DNA from: Solanum dulcamara
Lineage: Eukaryota; Streptophyta; Magnoliopsida; Solanales; Solanaceae
Direction: 5' to 3'
Assembly (NCBI RefSeq): GCF_947179165.1
Contig: NC_077240.1
Location: 59,989,501-60,053,500, forward strand
DNA length: 64,000 nt
Part shown: positions 35,346 through 46,400 of the stretch, piece after piece
How positions within the stretch are numbered: the first letter of the stretch is position 1
Layout: each line of letters begins with the position of its first letter
Notes under the pieces: model-generated
What the model was told of the DNA's origin: nothing
Seen by the model: only the letters and a program-made list of their open reading frames with translations
Database searches by the model: none
Made by a program: the position numbers and the translations under genes

Positions 35346-36010
35346 TCTCCATCCCTTGAGTCTATCCCAATTGTTAATAAGATTCCTACATATCTACCCA
35401 GAGTCCCTCCTGAAATATCAGTTGAAGGATTTGATAGATAAGGGATTCATTAGGCTGAGTGCCTCACCTTGGGGTGCTCCTGTTCTATTCGTGCAAAAGA
35501 AAGATGGATCGTTGAGAATGTGCATTAACTATCATCAGTTGAACAAGGTTACAATTAAGAATAAGTATCCTTTCCTTAGGATAGATGATTTGTTTGAACA
35601 ACTTTATGGTGCCATTTGTTTCTCAAACATAGAACTAAGATAAGTTACCATCAGTTGAAGGTGAGGGAATGTAATATTCCAAAAATTGCTTTCTGGACTG
35701 GATATGGTAACTTCAAGTTTCTTTTTATGTTATTCGTTTGACTAACGTTCCTACATCATTTATGGATTTGATCAATCAAGTATTCAAATAGTATTTAGAT
35801 ATGTTTGTGATTGTATTTATAGATGCCATATTGATCTATTCGAGGAATGAGGAGGAGCATGTTAACCATCTCAGAGTTGTCTTCCAAACTCTCAAGGAAA
35901 ATGAGTTATATGCTAAGTTTTCCAAGTGTGAGTTTTGGCTTGCATCTGTGGTGTTCTTAGGCCATATTGTTTTATGTACATGGTATCTGAGTCGACTCAT
36001 AGAAGATTGA
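35346..36010 (+). pseudogene. E2 reverse transcriptase remnant
   Basis: Compared with E1 about 90 bases are missing near 35400, joining the pre-RT linker to [34 protein letters not shown]. The block that reads [13 protein letters not shown] in E1 reads FSNIELR and then a stop. The catalytic pair in FIDDIL is FIDAIL here (35816-35827). Two of the three catalytic Asp are therefore lost, beyond several frameshifts. Confidence 0.88.
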
Positions 36011-36640
36011 AACAATTAAGAAATTGCCAAGACCCATATCCCTGATTGACATAAGAAGCTTCTTGGGTTTGGATGGCTATTATAGGAGATTTGTTAAAGG
36101 ATTCTTATCCATATCATTGCCATTAACTAAGTTAGCTCAAAATATGACAGTTTCAATGGTTCGATGCTTGTGAGAAGAGTTTTCAAGAGCTAAAAACGAG
36201 GTTGACTACTGCTTCAGTTTTGTCTCTTCTAGAGGGGACATATGGTTTCTTTATCTATTACGATGCATCCAGAGTTGGATTGGGTTGTGTGTTGATGCAA
36301 AAGTTATGGTTATTGCATATTATTCTAGAAAACTTATGATTCATGAGAGGAACTACTCAACTCATGACCTTAAGTTTGCAACTGTAATGTTCGATACTAA
36401 GATTTGGCATCATTATCTATATGGAGAGCATGTTGATGTGTTCACTGATCATAAGAGCCTAAATATATGTTTACTCATAGTTGAACCTGGGGTAGAAGAG
36501 ATGGCTTGAGCTTTTTAAGGACTATGATATGAGCATTCTGTACCTCCCAAGTAAAGCTAATATTGTTGCTGATGTTCTTAGCTGGTTATCTATGGGGAGC
36601 ACTACCAATGTAGAGAAGGGAAAGAAAGAGTTGGCTAAAG
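36011..36640 (+). pseudogene. E2 RNase H remnant
   Basis: Readable pieces are [69 protein letters not shown] and ANIVADVLS. The Glu in the DLELA block reads Lys (DLKFA), and frameshifts separate the pieces. It would have removed RNA from RNA-DNA hybrids during replication. Confidence 0.83.
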
Positions 36641-38130
36641 ATGTGCATTACCTTGAATGTTTGGGAGTACAAATTATTGACTGTAGTGAGGGTGGTTCTA
36701 TTGTTTAGAATGGGTTGAATCATCTCTAGTTGCCGAGGATAAAGAAAAGAAAGATTAAGATCTCATCTTATATTCTCTCTTGAATGACTTTATTATTGAT
36801 GGGTCTTCTTGCGGGACTGAGCTACCTAGTGAGCTAATGTGGCAGATGCATTTTCTTTGGATAAGTTGAGGTACTTTTTCCAATTATCTGACCATTCCAT
36901 TAGGTAGATTGGTCTTGACTCTTCTGTGTGGTATTCATTCTTATTCGGCTCTTAGAATCACATCCAGCAGTGGTTGGAACAACTCGCAAAATCCAACCAC
37001 TTCACCTACCTCCACCAATTGAAAGATGATGTTCCCAAGTAGAATGTAATAGATTTTTCCAAAGAGGGAGAAGGATTGTTGAGGTATCAAGGGAGATTAT
37101 GTGTTCGAAATGTTGATAGCATTCGAGAAAGAATCAGGGCAGAGGCCTATAGCTCTAGGTATTCCATCCATCCAAGTTATAAGAAGATGTAGAACGACTT
37201 GAGAGAATTATATTAGTCGAGTGGAATAAAGAGAGATATAGAAGAGTTTTCATCCAAGTGCTCGAACGCCCAATAAGTCTATGTTGAGCACCAAAGGACT
37301 TGTATAGTTCTCAGAATATTGAGATTCCAGAATGGAAGTGGGAGATGATAAATATGGACTTCATTACAAGTTTATCGCAATCTTGCAAGAAGCATGACTC
37401 TATTTAGGTGATTATGGATAGGATGACCAAATCAGCCCATTTCTTACTTGTTAAGACTACAGAAACCACAAAGGACTATGCCAAATTATATCATCTAGAA
37501 ATTGTCAAACTTCATGGGGTCTTTTTTTCTGTAATCTTAGATAGGGGGGCTCAATTCACTAAATAGTTTTGGAAGTTGTTCCAGAAAGATTTGTGTTCAA
37601 GAGTGAACCTTAGCATTGCTTTCCATCCACAGAGAGATGGCCAGACAAAGAGTACAATTTAGATTTGGAGGTTATGTTAAGAGCCCGTGTCATCGACTTT
37701 AAAGGTAATTGGGATGATCATTTACCTCCTATTGAGTTTGTGTATAATAATAGCTTCCATTCAGGTATTCAAAATGCTCCTTATGAAGATTAGTATGGGA
37801 GGAGATGTAGATCACCAATTGGTTCATTTGAAGTTAGTAAAGCGGAGTTTATTGGACCAAACTTAGTTCACTAGGCCATGGAAAACGTGAAAATCAATAA
37901 AGAGAGATTGAGGACTGCTCAGAGTCACCAAAAATCCTACACTAATATTAGGAGAAGAGATTTAGAGTTGGAAGTGCACGATTGGGTATACTTAAAGGTT
38001 TTACCCATGAAGGGTGTAATGAGATTTGGGAAGAAAGGAAAGCTTAGTCCCTGCTACACTAGTCCTTATTAGATTGTGATGAGGGTTAATAATGTAGCCT
38101 ATGAGTTAAAGTTGCCATCAAAGTTAGCAG
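36641..38130 (+). pseudogene. E2 integrase remnant
   Basis: The zinc region is traceable near 37150-37290 but many Cys and Trp codons are altered. Core pieces are MDFITSLSQSC, then MDRMTKSAHFLLVKTTETTKDYAKLYHLEIVKLHG, LDRGAQFT, STAFHPQRDGQTKSTI and GNWDDHLPPIEFVYNNSFHS. The catalytic Glu in DGQAE reads Lys here. The C-terminal stretch (37878-38072) is open and carries LPMKGVMRFGKKGKLSP. About 150 bases near 36760-37020 do not match E1 and may be an insertion or rearrangement. Confidence 0.85.
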
Positions 38131-38400
38131 CTATTCATCCTGTGTTTCACATCTCGATGCTTAAGAAGTGTTTGGGAGATCCTTCACTTGTTGTTCCGAC
38201 TGAGAGTATTGGGGTGAAAGAGAGTTTGTCTTATGAAGAGATTCTAGTCTAGATCCTTGATCATCAGGTTTCTAAATTAAGAACTAAAGAGGTATCATCT
38301 ATCAAAGTCCCATGGCGAAATTAGTTTGCTGAAGAGGCCACTTCGGCTGCTAAAGAGGATATGATAGATAGATACCCACATTTATTCGTGCCTTCTAATG
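38131..38400 (+). pseudogene. E2 chromodomain remnant
   Basis: HPVFHISMLKKCLGDPSLVVPTESIGVKESLSYEE is followed by a stop and then VSKLRTKEVSSIKVPWRN and YPHLFVPSN. It aligns with the E1 chromodomain but has stops near 38251 and 38323. The aromatic pocket residue in TWEAE reads Ser (TSAAKEDM), so methyl-lysine binding is unlikely. Confidence 0.78.
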
Positions 38401-38600
38401 ATTATATTGAGGGTAATGTTCCTTTCTCTTATCTTTGAGTTGATGTTCATTTTGAGTTTGAGTATATGATAAGTATTCTTGAGTCCGAGTAGCTGATCAT
38501 TTGAGTGTCTAAGTAACTGAGTTTTTGATTGTATTTGTACCTGGAGTAAACCCTTAGCTTGGTCTTCATTTGAGGATGAATGATCCCAAGTAGAAGATAT

Positions 38601-40775
38601 TATAACACCCCGTGTTATTCTAGCCTAGATTAAGTTTAAGGGCCATGAGAAAACTTGAGAAAAGGAGCCTGGAGAGTTTTACTAGTCGTAGGGATGACTT
38701 GTAGGTCACTCCAACACTTAGTGAAATTTTGAGTTGTGAAGAACCTTCTTATGAATGACCTTATGACTCCTAAGGACTTCTATGAGTCATAGAAAGGATT
38801 CATAGAACCCCTTAACACTAAGCCAAATTTCAAAAACTGCAGTCATTCCTACGAGTGGTGATGATGCCTCGTCAAAGAGTCTACGAATCGTAGAAATGAC
38901 TCATAGGAGAGATTTAGAGACAGGTTTTCTGGTGTTGGAATAGTTAGAGGATAAAAGGGTCTTACGACACCTATAACATTCTACGACTCGTAAAAAGAGG
39001 TCCATAGACCCTATGTACTATTCTAGTTCTATTCTACGACTGGTCTTCTATGGTTGGTAGAAGACTCTACTACTCGTAGAATGACCCATAGATGGCCAAG
39101 AGATAGTTTTAGTGAGGGTTAGTTTTGTCTTTTCCCACCCTACCCAAACCAAAAACCTGACGCTTTAGGACTATTGTGAGTCCTTTATCAGCATCCTAAA
39201 ATCCTAAGCCCTCATTAATAATTAGATTAATTGAGAGCAAGGAGTGGAGAAGAGTAAGAGACTAGGGTTCAAGTGTATATTTTCATCCTTTCAAGTTTCA
39301 ATCATTCTTCGAGTTCAATGTATATAAGACTATTCAGAACATTGGACTGAGGCCTTCCATGCGCCCAACATGTAATCCTTCAAAATTGAGTTCGAGTTGA
39401 GTTTTACCCTAATTCTCTTATTGAGTTCTTAAGTCAGTTGATACTTTCTTGACTTTTCTTGCATTAAATTTTGTTTTGATGATGTCCCTGATGTTGAGTA
39501 GACTTGAGACGTATATCCATGCATTCATTCATATAAACCTTAGTTGAGTTATTGACATACTTTGTCCATGTATTACTTGAGGGTGCGATTGATGGTTATT
39601 ATGCATAAAATAAAGTATTGCTTTCAAATTGAGATTGTGCATATTTTAATTAGTTTGATGAAATTGAACATAGATTTGAATGAGGATTTTGAGCAAGATG
39701 TTTTTATGATGATGTAAATGATGTTTTTAAAAGTGTAATAATTGATGAAGAGGTAATAATGATGGTGATGATGATGTTTGAGATGAGTTTGATGTTTAAA
39801 TTAAAAGTCCAATGAGACTAAATGATGATGTTAATATGAGCACATGTTTTGAGAGTAGTATTGAGCACCGAGTTGGATAAGAGTTTAATTGACTTAAACC
39901 CCATAATTAAATAGCCAATTTAGGATAGAGGCTATGCCTCTCTTGTCCCAAAAGAGAACTTGGTGATTGGATTTATAGATGTTGATGTCCATTACAATGT
40001 CAATGTGTTGGATGGATGTGTCAACGACATCGCTTCGTTGTATCATCTCTAAATCATAAGTGATGGTTGTCGGTTAGAGAAATTCCCTAATAAATAAGAT
40101 ATCTTAATTTTATGATGTATAATCATGCTTTTAACTGAGAGTAACACTGTTTATTTGCAAACCCATATTGCATGCTGAGGTTGAGTAGATGTTGAGTTTG
40201 AAGTTGAGTCTTCCTAAGTGAAATTTTTAGAGATGATTGTCTTTATATATTTCCTTAATTTCTAGCTATTTTACATACTATTACATTCTATGTACTGAAG
40301 CTATTTGGACTGTATCATTTTGTGATGCAGGTACAGGTGTTAGAGATAATTCATATGCGCTTCATTAAAGATCATCCCCTTCCTGATTGTGTTGAGACCT
40401 CTTTATATTCGGAAGAATCCCTTTATCTATTTACTTCTTGACATTGAGTTTTTTTATTTTATTTGAGGTAGCCATGGGCATGTCCTTGGCACCGCCTACA
40501 TAGTTATTAGAGGCTTCTTAGACATATATGAAGTAGATTGCAGATCTTTCCTTGAGTTATTTCTAAAAATGTTTTACTAGATGATACTGTTTTATTTGAA
40601 AAACAACTCTCTTTTGATAATGATGTTAAGAGCCCACATGAGTATCTTATCTCTTGATTTTATTCAAGTCTTCCTCCAATGATTGAATGAGTGATGAGAG
40701 CCAGTGATTCTCTTAGAGACCAAAAATGGTTTTTGAGTGAGGGTCACAACTAGGGTACCCTCTTGGGGTGTAACA
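38601..40775 (+). repeat. E2 right LTR
   Basis: It begins TATAACACCCC, the canonical TG start changed to TA, after the tract CAAGTAGAAGATA. It ends GGGGTGTAACA. It differs from the middle LTR at roughly one base in ten plus indels, so the E2 insertion is old. Its segment 39261-39438 reappears exactly at 41845-42022. Confidence 0.9.
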
Positions 40776-40780
40776 CTTGA
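40776..40780. repeat. E2 target-site duplication, right
   Basis: CTTGA pairs with 24202-24206. Confidence 0.75.
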
Positions 40781-41084
40781 ATCTAGGAGGGAATAGTTTT
40801 CTGGGGTCAAGAGAAAGGGTTAGTGCGATACATATTTGGAGAACAAAAGATAAGGAATAAGTCATCTAATAGGACAAGAAGGTGTTTAGATGTACATAAC
40901 TTGTAAGATTTTGCATGCCACACATTTTAACGATATAATCAATACGAGGCGACTACTAAGTCACATGTCATGGGGAACATATTCCTAGCAACCTTCTTAT
41001 ACTGTTTAAAACCTTAAGTCTATTTTACTTTGTCATTACGAGTATTGACAATCATTACTAATCAGATAACTAAAATCCCAAGTT

Positions 41085-41185
41085 TACTTTATGCATTTTT
41101 ATTTTGCGAAAAAGTATAATGGAAAGTAAAAATCTGAAGTTTACTTTATGCATTTTTACTTTGGGAAAAAGTATACTGGTAAGTA
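41085..41185 (+). repeat. Short tandem repeat, two units of about 57 bases
   Basis: AGTTTACTTTATGCATTTTT followed by a GAAAAAGTATA segment occurs twice in a row, starting near 41087 and 41145. Confidence 0.7.
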
Positions 41186-41214
41186 TTCCTTCCTGTCACA
41201 CGGGTGACCAAGTT

Positions 41215-41237
41215 CGATCCCTGCAACATCGCCAAAA
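41215..41237 (-). other. Possible Athila-type primer-binding site, inverted
   Basis: On the minus strand TTTTGGCGATGTTGCAGGGA resembles the TTTGGCGCCGTTGCCGGGGA site of Athila/Tat elements, with several changes. It follows an LTR-like end that contains CGACCCCAACGTAGTTGGGT, a stem often seen before that site. Confidence 0.55.
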
Positions 41238-41787
41238 TTTGATTCCCCCAAACTTACAATTCAATTAAGAAGTATAAAACAGTTGCTATCAAATATTTAA
41301 CCCAACTACGTTGGGGTCGAACCTACAAGGAATGCGGAGGAAATATGTATACTAGCACTTATGTTCAGTTGTAGTCACTAATTATGAAAAGTAAAATGCA
41401 CAAAGTAAACTTGGGATTTTAGTTGTTTGATTAGTAAGAATTGTCAATATTCAAACCAACAAAGAAAAATTAAATTAAGGTTTTTTTTGACATAAGGTTT
41501 TAAATAGTATGAGAAGGTAGCTAAGATTGTATTCCCCATGAAATGTAACTCAGTAGTAGCCTCATATTTGTGATATTATTTCAATGCGTTGCATGTAAAA
41601 TCTAGTTAGTTATATACATTTAAACACCTTTCAGTCCTATTAGATGAATCTCATTCTTTACCTTCTCATCTCTGAGTGTGTATCTAGATAACCCTTGATC
41701 TTGACCTAAAAAACTAACCCCTCTAAGGCTCAATTTCTTAGATGAAGGTTTGTGATTTCGAATCTCAAATGAATACATGCATGTTTT

Positions 41788-41844
41788 AATGTTTATGCAA
41801 AGGTAAAGCTTCTGCATGCCCAGTACCCAAAATAAGGGTGAACC
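41788..41844 (+). repeat. Local direct repeat flanking the copied patch
   Basis: TTTATGCAAAGGTAAAGCTT through GGGTGAACCAC recurs at about 42156-42211 with one base changed. Confidence 0.85.
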
Positions 41845-42022
41845 ACTAGGGTTCAAGTGTATATTTTCATCCTTTCAAGTTTCAATCATTCTTCGAGTTC
41901 AATGTATATAAGACTATTCAGAACATTGGACTGAGGCCTTCCATGCGCCCAACATGTAATCCTTCAAAATTGAGTTCGAGTTGAGTTTTACCCTAATTCT
42001 CTTATTGAGTTCTTAAGTCAGT
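41845..42022 (+). repeat. 178-base exact copy of part of the E2 right LTR
   Basis: From ACTAGGGTTCAAG to TCTTAAGTCAGT this stretch equals 39261-39438 with no difference found. The surrounding sequence is unrelated to the E2 LTR on both sides. A CAGTACCCAAAA segment flanks the patch (41821-41832 and 42020-42031). Confidence 0.9.
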
Positions 42023-42211
42023 ACCCAAAACCAAGATGAAGAAAACCAAAATGCATTCTGTCATGGTTCCCACAATCCTAGTTATAGAGTTTATCTACCC
42101 ATAATCATAAGTAATGCACCAATAATCGATGTAGAAGTCATAAAACAATACTTATGTTTATGCAAAGGTAAAGCTTCTACATGCCCAGTACCCAAAATAA
42201 GGGTGAACCAC

Positions 42212-43430
42212 TTCTCCCTTATGATCCTGAGCTACAAAAATCTATAAAAAAGATGAATGCACAAGATTGCAATACACAAAGGTTAAGAGAACTTGTAGAG
42301 GCTCAAGTAAGAGACAATAATGGTAACAATGAATCCGGGTGATGATCACAAAGATGTGGAAGACGAACCTCAGCATGCTCCACTAGTGCCAAGAGGTAAA
42401 GGGAACAACAGGCCATTGACTTTGTTCCGGAAGATGATGATCCAGTTATGGATCGAGTTGGAGCCACTGGGCTATAATTCCTCCTCCATTGCCACTAGGC
42501 ATGAAGTTCACCATTACTAAAAACATGCTTTAGCTTTTGAAATTGAAAATACTGTTTAAAGAGGCAGTTGGAGACAACGCACTTTAGCACTTGATGAACT
42601 TCATTGCTACGTTCAAATCTTCTAATATTACTGGAGTTAGAAAAACAATGATCTATCTGAGGTTATTTCAATTGTCTCAGTCTAGGAAGGCAATCAAATG
42701 GCTAATTGAACTCCCACTTAATTCTATCAGCAACGTGAGAGAATTAAAAGAAGCATTTTTGGAGAGATTCTTCCCAGCATCATAGAAGATGCAAATCAAG
42801 GATAAGATAAATGCATAAAAGCAACTCCCACATAAAGCACTACATAACTTATCATTGAGATTCAATCAAAAGTTAAAATATTGCCTAAATAATAATCTTA
42901 CAGACGAGCACTTAATGGAGCTATTCCACTGATCTTTCCACTTTATAACTAAGCCGGTTGTTGATTAAGCTTCTGGTGCCTCATTCATGTATAAATTTTT
43001 TGCAGAAGCGTTAGCAATCTTGGACAACATTTCAAAGACTTGCAGGCCTTGGCACACAAGAGATTCTAAAATAGGAGGCCTGGGCTATATGTTTGAGATG
43101 TTGACTGAGCATAGAAGGAGAGAAGAAGAGTGCGACTAGGACATAGTTCATATTAAAAATCAAAATGGATTTACTGACCAAGAACTTACAATCTGTAGGT
43201 GTTGAGAAAGTAAATGCAGTTGGAGGTGTAAATAGGTATGAAAAGCCAGATAGACTTTGATGAGAAAGCTAAATATTTGAATAAGAAAGAGGGTTTTTGG
43301 AATTACAGCTTTAGAAATCAAGGTTGGAACTTTCAAAAGGATGGCTACTATATCCGAGATAGAAACTGTGATCAATGCAGCTAGCCAAACAAAGATACCT
43401 TAAAGAAAGACCGAATCAATGTGTATGTGG
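42212..43430 (+). pseudogene. Athila-like gag
   Basis: Frames give SIKKMNAQDCNTQRLRELV, LGYNSSSIATRHEV and then MNFIATFKSSNITGV..IYLRLFQLSQSRKAIKWLIELPLNSISNVRELKEAFLERFFPAS, the capsid-type segment typical of Athila/Tat gags (retrotransposon gag domain). Later pieces such as HLMELFH and ASGASFMYK are joined through stops and frameshifts. No zinc knuckle is clear. Confidence 0.75.
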
Positions 43431-43929
43431 GAACAAACATCGATCTAGGAATGTTTCTAAAAATTAAAGAATGGAAGACATGCTTCTCAAGGTTCTACAA
43501 AAGGTATAGTCGACTGATGTAGGTGCCAAAAAATTGAAATGTGATATGTCCAACATGGGCCAGTTGGTAGATTCAAACTCTACTACTACTAAATAGTTGG
43601 AGCATCAGATGGACAGTTATCAGCAACATTAAATTAGAGGAAGAATGGCACACTCTCCAGTGACACTGTACAAAACTCGAAGAAAGACACACAATATATG
43701 GCAATGATGACTAGGAGTTGTTAGATAATTTAGGGACCAACACCTTCATGTTTTGAGTAGGAAAAAAATGTTACATCCGACACTGACGAGAAGGAAAAGA
43801 GTGGTATAAATTATACCGCTCTAATATATAATGATGATGAGATTGATGAGATGGTATTACATCCAAAGCCGACTGAGAAGTCAAAAGGAAAAACAAGTTG
43901 ATATAGAGGTTGTACAACCATTTCCACTG
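43431..43929 (+). other. Spacer between Athila gag and protease, no clear domain
   Basis: Only short frames separated by stops are seen. In intact elements this part codes for a poorly conserved gag-pol linker. Confidence 0.4.
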
Positions 43930-44640
43930 ATTTATAATTCGCCTCCTCCATTACCATAGAGATAAAAGAAAAAGTTTGACGATGGAAAATTGTTGAAATT
44001 CATCATTATGCTAAAAGAATTATCTTTGAACATTCCATTGGTAGAAGTGTTAGAGAAAATACCATGCCATATGAAATTCATGAAGGACCTGGCTACTAAA
44101 AAGAGGACAATTACTTTCGAGCTAGCGAATAACCTACACCATTCTAGTGCAATTGCTACAAGGTCATTGGTTGAAAATAAGAAGGATCCAGGTGAATTCA
44201 CCATTCCATGCACTATTATTGCATTAAATTTTGCAAGAGGTTTTTGCGACTTGGGAGCTAGTATCAATCTCATCCCACTTGCAATCTATAGACAGTTGGG
44301 CTTGGTAGCCCTCAAACTAACTATAATGAGGTTGTTAATGGCTGACCGATCAGTGAAGCAGCCCATAGGTATTCTATGTGATGTGCTGGTAAGAGTTGAC
44401 ATGTTTATATTTCCTACTTATTTTGTCATCTTGGATTGTGAGGTGGACTATGAAGTTTCCATAATCTTGGAAAGGCAATTTCTGGCCACTTAAAGAGCAT
44501 TGGTAGATATGGAAAGTGGCGAGCTCACCCTCAGGATAAAATAATGAGGAGGTAAAATTCAATGTGCATAAATGAATGAAGTAGCCTAGATACATGACTG
44601 TGATGTTCGTGATCAATATACCCAATGAAGCAATCATAGA
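43930..44640 (+). pseudogene. Athila-like protease
   Basis: A frame open from 43990 to 44490 (167 codons) reads MLKELSLNIPLVEVLEKIPCHMKFMKDL, then the active-site segment CDLGASINLIPLAIYRQLGL (DLGAS at 44248-44262), MADRSVKQPIGILCDVLVRVD, FPTYFVILDCEVD and SIILERQFLAT. This is the Athila/Tat retropepsin arrangement, and the catalytic Asp is kept. It is the longest undamaged coding block of this element. The usual GRPFLATG ends at a stop here. Confidence 0.88.
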
Positions 44641-45039
44641 GGTGTTTATTCAGGAAAGATTCACTATCGAGACTATGGATGTCGTGATAATTAATTTTAA
44701 GGGTGATGTCTTATAGGAGTTCGATGAGACTGTAAATGCTTTTCAAAGCATGGGATCTAAGACTTATGCTCCTAAAAAGCTAGATCTTAATTTGAAGAAT
44801 AGACCAATTCCTCCCGCAAAACCATCCATTGAGGAGCCTCTAGAACTTGAATTGAAAGAGTTGTCTTCTTATTTCAGGTATGTATTCTTAGGTGAGAATA
44901 ACACTTTGCAAGTCATTGTTGCAATAAATTTTAATGAAGAGCAGGTTTGGGAACTTGTCGGGGTCCTAAAGAGGTATAAGAAAGCAATTGGTTGGACCAT
45001 TACTGGTATCATTGGCATACCTCCCAACATTTGCAATCA

Positions 45040-45900
45040 TAAAATTTAGTTAGAGGAGGATTACATTCCTAGCATTAAGCACCAGTAGAGACTGAACCCA
45101 CTAATGCAAGAGGTGGTGAAGAAGGAGATTTTCAAGTGGCTTGATGTAGTCGTGCTCTATTCAATTTCGGATAGTATTTGGGTCAGTCCTATGTAGTATG
45201 TCCCCAAAATAGGAGGTATTACAGTTGTTGCTAATGAAAATAATGATTTAGTTCCACTTTAGCGGGATACAGGATGGCGAGTCTGTATGGACTACTGAAA
45301 ACTTAACAAGTGGACCTTGAAAAGACCATTTCCTAATGCCTTTCATGGATTAGATGCTAGATAGGATGGCAGGTAAAGGTTGGTGTTGCTTCCTAGATGG
45401 GTACTCTGGATACAATCAGACTTCTATAATGTTGGAGGATCAAGAGACAACCACCTTTACATATCCATATGACACAGTTGAATTCAAGCACATGCCTTTT
45501 GGACTATGTAATGTGCCAGCCATATTCTAGAGGTGTATGATGTTGATCCTCTAAAATATGGTGGAGGATACTCTGGAGGTATTCATGGATCATTTTTCTG
45601 AGGTAGGTAATAATTTCGATGACTATTTTTTCAATCTTAGTAGGACATTACAGAGATGTGAGGAGATCAACTAGGTTCTTAACTAGGAAAAGTGCCATTT
45701 CATGGTCAAGTAAGATATAGAGTTGCGGCACAAGATTTGTGAGAAAGGCCAAGAGATGGACAAAGTGAAGATTAAAGTTATTAACAAGCTTCCTCCTCTT
45801 ATCTCTATGAAGGGTATCTAATGTTTCTTTGGACATGCGGGCTTCTACATGTGATTCATCAAGGACTTCTCTAAAATTGCACATCCCTTGTGTAAGTTAT
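45040..45900 (+). pseudogene. Athila-like reverse transcriptase
   Basis: Pieces include EVVKKEIFKWLDVVVLYSISDSIWVSP, VPKIGGITVVANENNDLVP, WRVCMDY, then FKHMPFGLCNVPAIF and EVFMDHFSEVG (FMDH at 45582-45593). The family motif is FMDDF, so the second catalytic Asp is now His. The following ELRHKICEKGQEMDKVKIKVINKLPPLISMKGI and CFFGHAGFYM segments match Athila. Stops and frameshifts are frequent. Confidence 0.87.
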
Positions 45901-46400
45901 GGGAAAAGTAGGTGAAGTTCTATTTTAATGTGGCATTCATGAAAGCGTTCGAGTGCCTAAAAGAGAAATTGATTTCAATTCCAGTAATTATTGCTCTAGA
46001 CTGGTCTGCACCATATGATATCACGTGTGATTATAGTGGTGTCACTTTGGGTGTTATGCTAAGTTAAAAGAGAGACAAGATTTTTCACCCCATATACTAT
46101 TTAAGCAAGGCACTAAATATCAGCCTAGAAGCACTATATTGTTACTAAGCAGGAGTTGCTAGAAGTTTTTTTATGCCTTCTAGAAATTTAGAGTGCACCT
46201 TTTAGGTAAATAATTGATAGTGCACACTAATCATGCAGCTTTAACATACTTGATGGAAAAAACAAATGCAAAGCCATGGTTGATCAGATGGGTTCTGTTG
46301 CTAGTAGAGTTTGGATTATAAGTAAAGGACAAAAAGGGTTATGAAAATTAGGTAGCATACCACTTGTCTAGATTAGAAGGTGAAAAAAGAGATGGGAATG
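45901..46400 (+). pseudogene. Athila-like RNase H
   Basis: FECLKEKLISIPVIIALDWSAPYDITCDYSGVTLGVML is followed after a stop by KIFHPIYYLSKALN and later [31 protein letters not shown]. The family has CDAS where this reads CDYS. The order fits a Ty3 RNase H next to the reverse transcriptase. Confidence 0.82.

Larger units (their letters stand above)
24207..40775 (+). mobile_element. Chromovirus complex E2 (LTR-internal-LTR-internal-LTR) with nested LINE and SINE
   Basis: The complex starts TGTAACACC at 24207 and ends ...GTGTAACA at 40775. It is flanked by CTTGA on both sides (24202-24206 and 40776-40780), the 5-bp target duplication expected of Ty3 integrase. It holds a 65-base LTR start fused to integrase, a middle LTR, a primer-binding site, a decayed gag-pol and a right LTR. 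The three LTRs in a row suggest unequal recombination between related elements. A LINE sits in the middle LTR and a SINE in the leader. Confidence 0.85.
40781..41750. repeat. Inverted repeat of Athila-like LTR pieces
   Basis: Plus-strand 40781-41100 matches the reverse complement of about 41375-41745, with segments such as CATCTAATAGGAC and AAAATCCCAAGTTTACTTT on both arms. Arms are roughly 80 percent alike and separated by about 275 bases. The right arm carries on past the point where E2 split the left arm. Confidence 0.8.

Noticed and set aside
41215..41237. Primer site of the plus-strand Athila-like gag-pol
   Set aside because: It is on the wrong strand to serve the gag at 42212; it goes with the inverted LTR piece.
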